Assembly (NCBI GenBank): GCA_947359465.1 | Contig: OX375878.1 | Span: forward strand, 75,870,416 to 75,934,415 | From: Metellina segmentata | Lineage: Eukaryota > Arthropoda > Arachnida > Araneae > Tetragnathidae | Direction of reading: 5' to 3' | DNA: 64,000 bases | Part shown: positions 12,386 to 22,450 of the stretch, piece by piece | How positions within the stretch are numbered: the stretch's first letter is position 1 | Layout of the letters: every line of letters begins with the position of its first letter | Translations under genes and position numbers: made by a program | The notes under the pieces: model-generated | Told to the model about the DNA's origin: nothing | The model's database searches: none | Seen by the model: the letters and a program-made list of their open reading frames with translations, nothing else

Positions 12386-12457
12386 GTGCTGATCCCAGTG
12401 CGAGAGACTATAGCGGCAAGCGACCTCTCCATTATCTACCCAAGGGCCAAGCCGAAC
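12386..12457 (+). CDS. SOWAH-like ankyrin protein, internal exon (GAD..RDYSGK segment)
   Basis: The exon completes the glycine codon split by the previous intron and encodes GADPSARDYSGKRPLHYL followed by PKGQAE, ending with one base (C) of the next codon. The RDYSGK motif directly after the ankyrin helix pair is characteristic of SOWAH proteins. Acceptor (CCGTTTCAG) and donor (CGTAAGA) are both strong. The length of 72 bases equals 2 + 23 codons + 1, so the phases agree on both sides. The preceding intron is 4,076 bp and the following one 12,270 bp. Confidence 0.85.
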
Positions 12458-13263
12458 GTAAGATTCAAATTGTTTCTACTGCTAGCTGTGCGTCCAGACC
12501 TGTCCGCTTTTGTAAAACTTTGCATGAATCTCTGCTCAAAATGGATGCTTCTCGCACTAAAGAACGCTTTTTGTGCTCCGTTTCCCTTACAGATTCACCT
12601 TAACATTTACATTGCCTAACGTTCGTATTATGTGCGTTCATTGAACCGTTACGATTTTTGCGCTTTTTGTCGGAGGAGTTGATGATGCTTGCTTCTAATA
12701 CATTTTACTCCCGATGAAAAATCTTAATGTGTTAATTTAACGTTTGTATGTACGGAAATAATCACCTGCTTTAACCTGGATTTATGCATATTATATTTGC
12801 TATCAACCGTGCGTTGCTTAAATAGCTGCAAACTGTACTGTAAGTACCTGCTATGTGTTCAAAGAAGTATAAAATTTTATTTGTGCCTGTTTTGTCTGTG
12901 TGAATACACATGAGTATATTGCTTGGTGGTTCTCAATCTAAATATTTAAGGAAATTTACCCCTCCTCGGGGTTTACACGCATCTAGCTGTTATGCAACAT
13001 GTATATTTATATATATTTTGGTAAGATGTAGTTATGGGGTCAGGTTGTGAGTGGTGGGGCAAATCAGAGCTGCAAAAGGCGACTTTTGTAATTATTTTTC
13101 AACCTGTGCGACTAGGGGCATCTTTTTAAGCAAAATCATCTCAAAAGCTCCTGTTTTCAAAATTTTGGTGACGTTTTTTCACCGAAGATTAACGAAAATT
13201 TAGCCCTTTCTTATCTAATAGTGGGCTAAAATAAGTTTTTCACATTTTTCTTTAGGAATAAAA
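12458..13263. other. SOWAH intron segment, nothing recognised
   Basis: AT-rich sequence after the exon donor up to the mariner-type element. No exon, repeat terminus or RNA gene is visible. Confidence 0.5.
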
Positions 13264-13265
13264 TA

Positions 13266-14263
13266 CAGTGTCCTAAAAGTTCCAGTACTTCAACTTTAAA
13301 AAATTATTGCCAGTGTTTTTTTTTTTTTTTTTTTTTTGAATTATTGAATTTTATTGTCTGCTTATAGTTTTATCGAGTCTTTAATATTTATCGTTTGGTA
13401 GTTTTCGCGCTCAAGTTGTGCGATAATTAAGCTCCACGTCATTTTGTTCTTCATTGCAAGATGTGTTTATCACGCATTCAGAGAATTGCGCTGTTTGAGT
13501 CTTATTTTGAATGTAAATCGTATGAAAGATGTAAAGAATTTTGGCGACATAAGTATCCAAATGATGCAATACCGAATAATGATACGCTATATCAACTCGT
13601 TCGGCGATTTCGTGAGACAGGTTCGATAGAACACAAAACACAGGAGTGGAAGAACGAAAGTCATTGCACCAGGCTTTGTGCAATAAACTCAACGGAGGAT
13701 ATTGCAATCCCCTTACCAATCTGAGGTGTTTGTCGCAACAAATGGGCACATCACACAGGGATCGGTACATAGGAACTTTAAGAACTTTGCATTTTCGTGC
13801 TCATCGTGTAAAAATGTTACAGGAGCTAAATTCACCGGACAATGAGAAGCGTCTATATCATTGCCGATGGTATTGCGATCGACTAATCTCAAGAAACTTT
13901 TGGCCACCCCGTTCCCTGATCTGAGCATCCCTGACTTTTTTCTGTGGGGATATTTAAAGAACCAAGTTAATGAAGATAATCATCAAACAATAGGTGATCT
14001 GAAAATTGCCGTTACTCAAAGGATACAAGAATTCACTCCCAGCATCTTGAAACGCGTTTCTAAAAATATGCGCAAATGACTATAGCTTTGTCTTCAAGAA
14101 AAGGACGAAAATTTTGAATATTTACTATAAATATGTGTTCAATTTTTTTTCCTACGTTAGGTTAAAAGTGCTTTTTACCATTAGCATAAAAGTAATTGTT
14201 TTAAAGTTGGTTGTTTTTGTATAATAAATTCACAAATCGTCAGTACGGGCGCTTTTAGGACTG
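13266..14263 (+). mobile_element. mariner/Tc1-superfamily element, internally deleted
   Basis: The ends are inverted repeats: CAGTGTCCTAAAAGTTCCAG on the left and GCGCTTTTAGGACTG on the right. TA dinucleotides flank them at 13264-13265 and 14264-14265, the canonical target duplication of this superfamily. The element is 998 bp, shorter than an intact one, because the catalytic core has been deleted. A 20-base T run near 13320 lies just inside the left end. It lies in the long SOWAH intron. Confidence 0.85.
13461..14079 (+). pseudogene. transposase remnant with DUF4817-like N-terminus
   Basis: The frame at 13461 begins MCLSRIQRIALFESYFECKS, followed by a helix-turn-helix domain containing KYPNDAIPNNDTLYQLVRRF and RETGSIEH, a DUF4817-type DNA-binding region. 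After a frameshift the 13646 frame continues with SQQMGTSHRDRYIGTLRTLH and QELNSPDNEKRLYHCRW. It then jumps to NFWPPRSLI and, in another frame, IPDFFLWGYLKNQVNEDN, the conserved C-terminal block. The stretch holding the catalytic aspartates is absent, so the protein cannot be active. A pseudogene carried by the element at 13266-14263. Confidence 0.8.
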
Positions 14264-14289
14264 TATTTCAAGGAACGACAATTTTGAAG

Positions 14290-14420
14290 TTAGGTTTTGG
14301 AGCCAAGCCTTGGCAACCATGAAAGAAAAACATCAGGATATTTGGTACTAGATCATCTAAAGATCCCTGACCGTCACCAATAGCCCTTGTGTTACTCCGC
14401 TACGACGTTAATTCAACTAT
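14290..14420 (+). repeat. SINE-A 3' fragment
   Basis: GATCCCTGACCGTCACCAAT, then AGCCCTTGTGTTACTCCGCT and ACGACGTTAATTCAACTATC, form a diverged SINE-A 3' end with a CTAC-type tail. It is followed directly by SINE-B sequence. Confidence 0.7.
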
Positions 14421-14427
14421 CAACCAA

Positions 14428-14560
14428 TACGTGTCAGTAAAGCTTTTCTTGTGTGTATGTGTCCATTACCTGGCATTGTCAGTTTTGTGTTCGAAGCAAT
14501 TGGTCCAAATACGACTTGCACCTGTAAAGAAACCAAACACAACCCATAGCCCTTGAGATT
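14428..14560 (+). repeat. SINE-B, 5' truncated at GTGTCAGTAAA
   Basis: Starts at CGTGTCAGTAAAGC and runs through TGTGTCCATTACC to GGTCCAAATACGACTTGCAC. The tRNA-like head is missing and the join to the upstream SINE-A is immediate. Confidence 0.65.
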
Positions 14561-14599
14561 TAGTTTTTCAACTGAATTTAAACATGAAAGATCATAACA

Positions 14600-15800
14600 G
14601 GTTGCTTTATTCTTAGATTTGCACTTCAGACCACTCCTGTCGATAGAAAATTCTCATTCCTAATAATTCCACAAGACGCATTAGTAAATTAAAGTATTCA
14701 CTAAACAACAATGCCATGATGTCCGCCAAAACTATTGTACTTTCCCTCGTTGACGTTGTGTTCTTTTTTGCTTCCACCTCCACTCGAAAGTCCCCTAATC
14801 CATCCCACTCCACACAGAAAAGGCCCGTCTGCTAATAAAAATACCTAGTCAGCCCAAGTCTTGAGCAAAAGTATTCTTTCTTGAACTTTTCCCCCTATTC
14901 ATTCGGCCCACTTTTTCCGTATCGGAGGCAAGAAATTCGACAATTCTTCCCATCCCTGATCCAGTGTTATACAGGTCCTTAAACGCTGGTCGACAGAGGG
15001 GCTTTTCCTTGAAGCTCCCACCAAGAAAGGCATCCTCCAGGAGCAAGGGGTGGATGAGACGGGCTTCTCACGTCAGAAAGAAGAGAATCGCCGGGAGAGA
15101 AGTGGCCTGGACCACCATCCATCACCGTCCTGACAGCTGCTCCGGTTGGTAGTTTGCATGTGAATTGGATCTGAGGAAGAGCCTCTCCTTGCATCCCCCA
15201 AGTATTTCAATGGAGAATTTGAGACAGACGACCCTTTTCTTTATATGCCACCCACCCTTCGCTTTTATTTATTCATTCTACCTGCGCAAGAACCTACCCC
15301 CTATCTCTATCTTCTTTTTTCCCCCGTCCTTCGTTCATTTCCTTTCTAGGGGTTTTTCTGCCCTGCAGGGTTTTTTTCCCTGCCTATCCTCTCAGAATCC
15401 CGAATAGAAGCGACGGACTTGAATTCTGTGACATGGCGTTCGGTAATGGATTAGCTCGGGGATTTCGGAATAGTATCTAACTACGTGTTTAATCATTCCA
15501 GTTTATTTTATTTTTATGCCCTTTCCCCTTTTCTTTCATTCGGTTGAAAGGACATTCAAGGTCCCTCGGAAACGGAAGATAACGTCGGGGTTTTTCTTTT
15601 GCTTCAATGGCACGGGTTGTTTCTTTGGGCGAGGAGGAGAAATCATTAAATTCGAGTAGTCGGATTTTGTTCCGGATAACTTTGTGATCATGGAGAGAGC
15701 CTTATTTCCTAATTACAGGTCGGGGAGCTCCCGATACTGGACTTCTTAGTCCGCGTTATTTGAGGCTTATAATTGCACGCTTTCCGGGCTGAAGTTTAGC
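14600..15800. other. GC/CpG-rich island without recognised gene
   Basis: A stretch of elevated GC with many pyrimidine tracts, for example TTTTTTCCCCCGTCCTTCG. The small open frames on both strands overlap and resemble nothing known. No transposon ends are visible. It lies within the long SOWAH intron, so an intronic regulatory role is possible but unproven. Confidence 0.45.
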
Positions 15801-16021
15801 TAATTTGCACTGAAGATCACACACACACAAAACATTTTGGTTATTGCGGATTATTGGTTGTAATGCTAAGTACAGATAACGCTTTTTGTTTGTTTAAATC
15901 CTATAAATGTAACAGATTTGCAGCTGCAGTAACAGATTCACTCGCCAGCTGAAAAATTAATGAAATGTATTAATCCCGCAAAATTGAATTTGGTGAAAAA
16001 GATTAAAAAAAATATGCTTGG

Positions 16022-16350
16022 CCAGTGGTCTAGGGGCTAAAGGTAACTCCTACATAAACTGATAGTCTCAAAGCGCTTGGTCACGAGTTCGATTCTCGTG
16101 TGTGCCGAAGTCGGATTTGGAGCTGTCGTGTCTCAGTAGTCGTCATCTGACCGTGGTTCAAAATTACGAGGTGTTGTCCTCGGATCTTTCCCTTAAGGGA
16201 CTGATCCCGCACCGTCGTCAATAGCCCGTTGTGTTGCTCTAGTACGATGTTAACTAAAATTACCATTACCTCGGATCTTTCCATTACTGGATTGATCCCG
16301 GACCGTCGTCAATAGCCAGTTGTGTTACTCTAGTAAGACGTTAATTAAAA
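16022..16350 (+). repeat. SINE-A copy with Leu/Ser-like tRNA head plus duplicated tail
   Basis: The head GGCCAGTGGTCTAGGGGCTA and the B box GAGTTCGATTCTCG precede the body GTCATCTGACCGTGGTTCAA and the tail TCTAGTACGATGTTAACT with ATTACC repeats. A second truncated tail (TCGGATCTTTCC to GACGTTAATTAAAATGACC) follows in the same orientation from 16262. Confidence 0.85.
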
Positions 16351-16439
16351 TGACCTTACCGTATCAGTAAGTTTGCCCGCTGCAATAGCAACCAGCGATT
16401 TGTAGGCGTCGTAGTCAGATTACTCCCTGGTGTTATCTC

Positions 16440-16680
16440 TTCTGAGTCAGGTAGGTAGTTTACGTCGCACTGGAGCATTCGTCGATTGGCGAATGTCGGA
16501 TCAACCCCGAAGGGAAAGAGTTCTCTAGGAGTATAGGAGAGACCAAATTTCCACGCCTCGTCAACGTGAGGACATTTGAAGCCACTACAAATTTAACGTG
16601 CACCAGCCCCACTTACATGACGGTCTTTATTTGGATCCAGTTTCCAACGGTTGCTAAATCACCACTTTTCCAACCGAGCT
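16440..16680 (-). repeat. SINE-A copy, CTAC-tailed
   Basis: On the minus strand the 3' end is CTCCAGTGCGAC followed by a CTAC-repeat tail (GTAGGTAGTTTACGTCG on the plus strand). The body extends to a head region near ATCCAAATAAAGACCGTC. The order is the reverse of the copy at 16022. Confidence 0.75.
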
Positions 16681-16682
16681 AC

Positions 16683-16800
16683 CAGAGTCCTTGTGTGTCA
16701 GTAAAATTTTCTTTGTGTGTATGTCTTGACCATTACGTTATCTGTCTTGTATTTGGTGCAGCATTGGCGAAATATGACCCTTGGGCTCCATAAAATCCAA
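16683..16800 (+). repeat. SINE-B, 5' truncated at GTGTCAGTAAA
   Basis: TGTGTGTCAGTAAAATTTTC runs to GCAGCATTGGCGAAATATGA and CCATAAAATCCAACC. It abuts the minus-strand SINE-A head at 16680. Confidence 0.7.
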
Positions 16801-18055
16801 CCTCACATTCACAGTTGAGTCGATTGAAGAAGACACGGAAATGCGGACCACCTCCCCCCAAAATGCTCCAAGGAGGCACGACCCTCTCCCCACAACTCAC
16901 GATGGGTTCAGTGTGACAGCAATCCCCACTGTGTCCCGGTCTACCATGCTGCTTGAAGGGTTATGATCCATTCGAGATAGCATTAGGAAAAACGTTTTCT
17001 TACTCTCTGAGAAGCTTGAACCCCACCCCAACTGTTTTTATTATTTTCAAAATATGTTCTTAAAATTTCATTCTTATTTTTACGTATTCAAAAATAAATA
17101 ATTTTAAATCTTAAGATACTTTTCCCAAGATATTCTCTTGGTTGGGGATGGCCTCATTTCTAAATTTTACGTTCAGTTGGTTTTTTACATATTTTTAATT
17201 CAAAATGTATCTTATATAAAACATCGCTAAGGGGCTTTTTTTAATTGAGGTGGTAGGCTTCGTGGTAAACAAACAATCGTACAGTGTTGCCAAAACACGA
17301 TAAAAAATAGCGTCTTTTTTGTGTGTGTCACATAAAAGAATTATAAATATAGACTAGGGGGCTACCGCCTACTGCTCGCCAACCCCCGGAACTGCTTACG
17401 CAATTCTTTCGGATCGGTTCGCTCGCTCATCGGGCATTAAAATATTTTAGTCTAGCTTTATCACTGTCACAGAAAGAATAGCATCATTCAGTGAATTCAT
17501 TTACAGTAAAAATATATCTGGGATATAATATAGTATGTACAAACACGGTGCCAAATAAAAGTCTAACCTATAATATTTACACGTTGCAAACAGTAAGCAA
17601 TTTTTATCGACAGTAAGCAACTTATCCTTTTCTGAGAGCAGTGTGCTAGAGAATGAAAATATTGTTCCTCTAATGCGTAAGCGAGTAGCTCAATAGCACA
17701 GCGAAATACTCGACGCCACTGTTGAGATTCGTAAACAAACGGATCGTTGCCAACGGGGAGGAAGAAATAAGGACCCTTTTTCCGCCACGCATAAGCGTTT
17801 TATATATATAGATGTTGCTATGTAGACATGTTTTAAAACATAATTTTGGTACATTAATTTGTAATACAAATGTTTGAACATTGTTTTTATTCTGATAAAA
17901 TGGTTGCTCTAGATTTCTCCCACACTGCCTTTTAGAAGTTTTAAATTTAGGCGTAGTTTTTATTTTTTCTTGCGTTTGGGGCATCTTGTCCGTGTTTGGA
18001 CCTTGCGCCATAAAACCCAAATCAACCAACCTAAGATATTTTCGATTTTTAATCC
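16801..18055. other. intronic stretch with a hairpin-rich repeat and a SINE-B 3' fragment
   Basis: No gene. It holds the hairpin-rich repeat near 17.36 kb, listed separately. At 17990-18036 the SINE-B 3' end GGACCTTGCGCCATAAAACC is followed by CAACCAACC and then by a 65-bp segment also found at 19.69 kb. Confidence 0.5.
17350..17445 (+). repeat. dispersed hairpin-rich repeat, copy 1
   Basis: GACTAGGGGGCTACCGCCTA, then CTGCTCGCCAACCCCCGG and TGCTTACGCAATTCTTTCGG. The same order of blocks is found at 37535-37640, where the hairpins are better preserved. Confidence 0.55.
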
Positions 18056-18370
18056 AGTGAAAAATTCTCCCGCGATTCCCCGCCGACCAAGTTCCTGGTT
18101 CGAATCCGGGTGCGGGCATGGATGTTTGTAAGCGTATGGTGTAGAGGCGGCTGGTGCACCTTAAATCTGTCGTGGCCGAAAGTCCTCACGTTGGGTTGGC
18201 GTGGAAGTTTGGAGAGTGGGGTGCCAGCTCAGGTGTTGCTTCGTCATCTGACCGTGGTTCAAAATTACGAGGTGTTGTCCTCGAATCTTTCTCTTAAGGG
18301 ACTGATCCCGGACCGTCGTCAATAGCCCGTTGTGTTGCTCTAGTACGACGTTAACAAAAAATTACCAATT
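18020..18370 (+). repeat. SINE-A copy, ATTACC-tailed, with shared upstream flank
   Basis: B box GGTTCGAATCCGGGTGCGGG, then GGCATGGATGTTTGTAAGCG, the body and the tail TCTAGTACGACGTTAAC followed by ATTACC repeats. The roughly 65 bases upstream (GATATTTTCGATTTTTAATC) are shared with the copy at 19.7 kb. A 71-codon open frame inside it (18110-18325) recurs at 21458-21673, but it is a property of the repeat. Confidence 0.9.
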
Positions 18371-18450
18371 ACCCCGCCGACCAACCGGTTTGGTGGTTAA
18401 GGTATTAGTCTCTTGATCGGAAGGTCCCGGGTTAGTGTGGTATTGGCGGT
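18371..18450 (+). repeat. SINE-A head fragment
   Basis: CCGCCGACCAACCGGTTTGG, TGGTTAAGGTATTAG (A-box region) and GGTCCCGGGTTAG. The element breaks off inside the B box. Confidence 0.7.
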
Positions 18451-18567
18451 ACTTTTAGTAACTGCCCCGTCCTAGAAATGGTTTTTTTTTTACTAACTAA
18501 TAAAGCTATAAATTCGAAAAACCACATAGCTTTACAACTAGCTTCTAACCGTTACTCCCCGCCATTA

Positions 18568-18895
18568 CATGCGCCGACCAACCGGTATAGTTAAGGTGTT
18601 AGCCTCTAGATCGGAAGGTTTCTGGTTCGAATCCGGGTCCGGGCATGGATGTTTGTAAGCGTATGGTGTAGAGGCGGCTGGTGCACCTTAAATCTGTCAT
18701 AGCCTAAAGTCCTAACGTTGGGTTGGTGGGGAAGTTTGGAGAGTGGAGTGCCAGTTCAGGTGTTGCTTCGTCATTTGACCGCGGTTCAAAATTACGAGGT
18801 GTTGTCCTCGGATCTTTCCCTTAGGTGATTGATCCCGGACTGTCGTCGATAGCACGTTGTTTTGCTCTAGTACGACGTTAATTTAAATGACTAAT
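18568..18895 (+). repeat. SINE-A, full-length copy
   Basis: Begins GCGCCGACCAACCGGTATAG, with A-box-like AGTTAAGGTGTTAGCC and B box CTGGTTCGAATCCGGGTC. It continues through GGCGGCTGGTGCACCTTAAA to CTCTAGTACGACGTTAATTT. This is the best-preserved complete copy in the window and a useful reference for the family. Confidence 0.9.
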
Positions 18896-19009
18896 TACTG
18901 TTTGGGACGTGTTTTGCTTCCATCATCTTCAAATTTCCTGTTTTCACGAAACCTTTTATTGCATTCAAACACTCAAGTCTTCAGAAAGTAACCTTCTCCA
19001 TAAAGAGCT

Positions 19010-19320
19010 GTCGTGGCTGTGTGGGAATGCGAATTGTAGGGTTGCAGTAGCCTGGTTGTAAGAGTAAGGGATTAGCAACCGGAGGGTTCCAACCAAGACC
19101 GTCTAGTAGAAACAGGGCTAGTGCATGTTAAACTGTGGTCCTCAAATGTCCCCACGTTGGCATGGAAGTTTGAAGAGTGGGATGCCAGCTCATTTGTGAC
19201 CTCGTCATCTGACCGTGGTTCAAAATTGCGCTGTGTTGTCATCGGATCTTTCGCTTCGGGTTTTTGATCCCGGACCATACGTAATAAAACGTGTTGTTCC
19301 AGTGCGACGTTATTTAAAAT
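19010..19320 (+). repeat. SINE-A variant, CTAC-type subfamily
   Basis: Head TAGCCTGGTTGTAAGAGTAA and GGATTAGCAACCGGAGGG, then ACGTTGGCATGGAAGTTTGA, ending CCAGTGCGACGTTATTTAAA. It carries the CCAGTGCGAC diagnostic rather than CTAGTACGAC. Confidence 0.85.
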
Positions 19321-19324
19321 ATAT

Positions 19325-19445
19325 ACCTCATGTGTGTTAGTAAAACTTTCTTTATGTGTGTGTGTCCATTACTTCATGTTGTGTTTTTCACAGCATGGCC
19401 AAAAATGGCCCTTGCACCATAAAACCCAATGCAGCCAACCAACCT
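19325..19445 (+). repeat. SINE-B, 5' truncated
   Basis: TGTGTGTTAGTAAAACTTTC to CACAGCATGGCCAAAAATGG and CCATAAAACCCAATGC. Joined directly to the SINE-A tail before it. Confidence 0.75.
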
Positions 19446-19639
19446 TTCCCATAAACTTTCGTTTCATTCGAAAATATAAGGTGGGGTCGTTTTTTAAATT
19501 CACAATTCCAAAGCTGTCCTTTCCTAGTTTAATTTTAAGCAATCCGTAATTTGGTCCACCATCAGTCCTGCTACGCTAAATCGACTCATGCGGTATGCGC
19601 ACCTCCATAGTTTCCATACCGAAATGGTTGCTTTTTTTT

Positions 19640-19700
19640 AGTTTATTGAGGTTTTATGGCGCAAGGACCATATTTGAACAACCAGCCAACCTGAGATATT
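19640..19700 (-). repeat. SINE-B 3' fragment
   Basis: GAGGTTTTATGGCGCAAGGA on the plus strand is the inverted SINE-B 3' end. It is followed by AACCTGAGATATTTTCGATT, shared with 18.03 kb. Confidence 0.55.
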
Positions 19701-19734
19701 TTCGATTTTCAATCCAGTGGAGCATTATCCCGTG

Positions 19735-20060
19735 TGATTCCCCGAGTCTGGTAGTTAAGGTATTAGCCTCTAGATCGGAAGGTTCCTGCTTCGAATCCGG
19801 ATCAGTGCATGGATGTTTGTAAGCGTATAGTGTAGAGGCGGCTGGTGCACCTTATATCTGTCGTGGCCGAAAGTCCTCACGTTGGGTTGGCGTGGAAGTT
19901 TGGAGAGTGGGGTGCCAGCTCAGGTGTTGCTTCGTCATCTGACCGTGGTTCAAAATTACGAGGTGTCCTCGAATCTTTCCCTTAAGGGACTGATTCCGGA
20001 CCGTCGTCAATAGCCCGTTGTGTTGCTCTAGTACGACGTTAACAAAAAATTACCATTACC
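19735..20060 (+). repeat. SINE-A copy, ATTACC-tailed
   Basis: Head GGTAGTTAAGGTATTAGCCT, B box GCTTCGAATCCGGATC, the same body as the 18.1 kb copy, and tail ACGTTAACAAAAAATTACC with ATTACC. A 5-base deletion shortens GAGGTGTTGTCCTCG to GAGGTGTCCTCG. Confidence 0.9.
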
Positions 20061-20109
20061 TTGTTTTCTCTCATTCAAATTATGCTTTCAATGTGAATAG
20101 GTATTTAAT

Positions 20110-20355
20110 TAACGTCGCACTGGAGTAGCACAACGGTCTATTGACAACGGTACGGGATCAAACCCGAACGTAAAGATCCGAAGACAACACCACGTAATTT
20201 TGATCCACGGTCAGATGACTATGCACTCCACTCTTCAAACTTCCACACCACGCCAAGGTGAGGCATTTGAGGCCACGACACTCTTTGGTTGGGATTCGAA
20301 CTTGCAAACCTCCGGTTGCTAATCCGTTACTCGTTCAACCGGTCTACCACGTCCT
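20110..20355 (-). repeat. SINE-A, CTAC-type subfamily copy
   Basis: On the plus strand it starts AACGTCGCACTGGAGTAGCA and ends in the inverted head TCCGGTTGCTAATCCGTTAC with GGTTGGGATTCGAACTTGC. Confidence 0.8.
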
Positions 20356-20399
20356 TTCAATGAAAAAATATTTAAAACGTTCATTTCAAAAAAGTTGTT

Positions 20400-21350
20400 C
20401 AGAAAATTCGTGCCTTATTTTTGACGGGAATTCCGTTGATAGAAAGAAATGTTTCTCTCCGCCTTACATCCACATGACACTTCACTTCCCTACACGTAAT
20501 AGACACCCTATTTCAACTTTTACTCCACATGCATTTCCTTGTTACTTTTCTCAAATCCCAGTGTCTCTTGTAGGAAGGAGCACAAAAACCGCACAGCAGA
20601 ATCGGAAGATCCACGAAATGAATAATACTAAAAAAATACTTTTTTCCCAATCCCCGTCCCTTTCCCATCAGACACCGGCCCTCCCTTGCGATTTGAATCG
20701 TCGCCTGTGTTTTATTTCCGTTTCCCAGCCCAAGCGATTGTTCCACCTCCACCCATTTCATCTCGCTAAGCTCCACCGCATTCCGCTTTTGACACTTTCC
20801 AATAGCGTCCCCGCGAATTTCGGCCTAATGCACGAGGTGTCCCAGGGCGCCCCTAGGGTTCCGGGGGGGGGGGGACTTTCCCGCGGAGGGCCTGTGCCCC
20901 AAATCCCTCGGTGGACGATGTCTCCAGCCTTGTTCCTTGCAGTGTTCGGCAGGCGAGAGGTACAGCCGAAAAATAATAACCCTAAAAGAAAGAAGGGGGA
21001 ATTGACACTGTTTTATTGATAAATCGTCCCTTGTTTTCGAGCTCATCTTTTCTGGATGCCTCAGGATAGGAGTTCTTGTCTGGGATCCGGAATGGATCAG
21101 TGTTGGCCCCTTTTCTCTTAAGTTTTCCGATGCATCAACTGTTCCTTTTACACCCCATTCCAGTTTCTGTTTTTGAAATAAAAGTGTCCCCCTCTCTGGA
21201 GATGGAATGATAAGATTTATTTCCCCGATTTCGGTGTCTGAAATAACCGGAGCTGCTTTTGAGTTTTTATTGCTTGGACGTTTCTTTGGAGTTTCGGGAA
21301 CACCGGTACCACGCGCAGACATGAATCCACGCTAAAATTATATGAATTTT
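20400..21350. other. GC-rich island with long open frames on both strands
   Basis: It contains a frame on the plus strand (20258-21019, 253 codons, starting inside a SINE) and one on the minus strand (20825-21322, 165 codons). Neither is recognised. The plus frame begins in repeat sequence and is probably spurious. The minus frame opens MSARGTGVPETPKKRPSNKN in a fair start context and has a more protein-like hydrophilic composition in its first ~110 residues, then passes into arginine/proline-rich sequence over a G-run region. Confidence 0.4.
21000..21322 (-). CDS. unrecognised open frame, possible exon or relic
   Basis: I do not recognise this frame. From the ATG at 21322 it reads MSARGTGVPETPKKRPSNKN and later VISDTEIGEINLIIPSPERG. 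It is basic and serine/proline-rich with no membrane segment, and has no disrupted codon for about 110 residues. The downstream part over the GC-rich run near 20.86 kb looks non-coding. It lies antisense to SOWAH inside its long intron. It could be a chance frame in a GC-rich island. Confidence 0.2.
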
Positions 21351-21424
21351 TAGCGAGTGCTTTAAAACTCGGTGAAAATATTGAAGTGCAATTTAGGATT
21401 TTCTCATCTTGATAAGTTCGCGCG

Positions 21425-21720
21425 ATCTAGATCGGAAGGCTCCTGGTTCGAATCCGGGTGCGGGCATGGATGTTTGTAAACGTATGGTGTAGAGGCGGCT
21501 GGTGCACCTTAAATCTGTCGTGGCCGAAAGTCCTCACTTTGGGTTGGCGTGGAAGTTTGGAGAGTGGGGTGCTAGCTCAGGTGTTGCTTCGTCATCTGAC
21601 CGTGGTTCAAAATTACGAGGTGTTGTCCTCGAATCTTTCCCTTAAGGGACTGATTCCGGACCGTCGTCAATAGCCCGTTGTGTTGCTCTAGTACGACGTT
21701 AACTAAAATTACCATTACCA
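21425..21720 (+). repeat. SINE-A copy, ATTACC-tailed
   Basis: ATCTAGATCGGAAGGCTCCT, B box GGTTCGAATCCGGGTGCGGG, body nearly identical to 18.1 kb, tail ACGTTAACTAAAATTACC and ATTACC. The A-box part of the head is truncated. Confidence 0.9.
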
Positions 21721-21741
21721 TTGATAAGTTCGAGTGTATTT

Positions 21742-21962
21742 GTGTGTTGTCCTCGGATCTTTCCCTTAGGGGATTGATCCCGGACCGTCGTCAATAGCCC
21801 TTTGTGTTGCTCTAGTACGACGACAATTAAAATTACCTCGAGTGTACTTGTTCTACAATTCGAAAAATGTTCCTAATGTATACTTCGAGTTTGATGCCGG
21901 ACTGTCTCCAATAGCCCATTGTGTTGCTCCAGTAGGACGTTAATTAAAAACCTACATACCTA
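21742..21962 (+). repeat. two truncated SINE-A tails in tandem
   Basis: The first tail runs from GTGTTGTCCTCGGATC to CTAGTACGACGACAATTAAA with ATTACC. The second runs from GATGCCGGACTGTCTCC to CCAGTAGGACGTTAATTAAA with CTAC repeats. Both tail types therefore occur side by side. Confidence 0.8.
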
Positions 21963-21979
21963 CCTCCCAATGTTATGTA

Positions 21980-22450
21980 GGGACGCGGTAGTCTGGATGG
22001 TCAAGTAACGGATTAGAAACCTGAGGGTTGCGAATTCGAATCCAACCAAAGACCATCGTGTACATAGGGGGCAAGTACACGTTAAACCTGAAGTGGCCTT
22101 AAATGTTCTCACGTTGGAATGGTGTGGAAGTTTAGAGAGTGGGTGCCAGCTTAGGCGTGACCTCGTCATCTGACCGTTACTCAAAATTACGTAGTATTGT
22201 CCTCGGATGTTTCCCTTCGCGATTGATCCCGGACAGTCGCCAATAGCCCGTTGTATTGTTCCAAAGTGACTACAAAAAACTGCATTTGTTGTGGATGTTT
22301 CGAGAGTGGGGTGCCATCTCTGCTGTTGCCTCGTCATCCGACCTGATTCACAATTATGTGGTGTTGTCCTCGGTACTTTCCATTAAGGGATTGATCCCGG
22401 ACAGTCGTCGATAGCCCGTTGTGTTGCTCTAATACGACGTTAATTAAAAA
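21980..22450 (+). repeat. SINE-A (CTAC-type) followed by a second partial copy
   Basis: The first copy has head GCGGTAGTCTGGATGGTCAA, B box GCGAATTCGAATCCAACC and body GGTGTGGAAGTTTAGAGAGT to about 22285. The second, from about 22290, repeats TTTCGAGAGTGGGGTGCCAT through GCTCTAATACGACGTTAATT. Confidence 0.8.

Noticed and set aside
16081..16110. True tRNA gene signalled by the B box GAGTTCGATTCTCG
   Set aside because: It is followed by a SINE-A body and lacks a matching acceptor stem.
18110..18325. 71-codon frame repeated almost unchanged at 21458-21673
   Set aside because: It is simply the SINE-A sequence; the recurrence reflects repeat copies, not a gene family.
20258..21019. 253-codon plus-strand frame, longest after the receptor
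   Set aside because: It begins inside an inverted SINE-A and crosses a G-run region; composition and overlap with a minus frame argue for chance.
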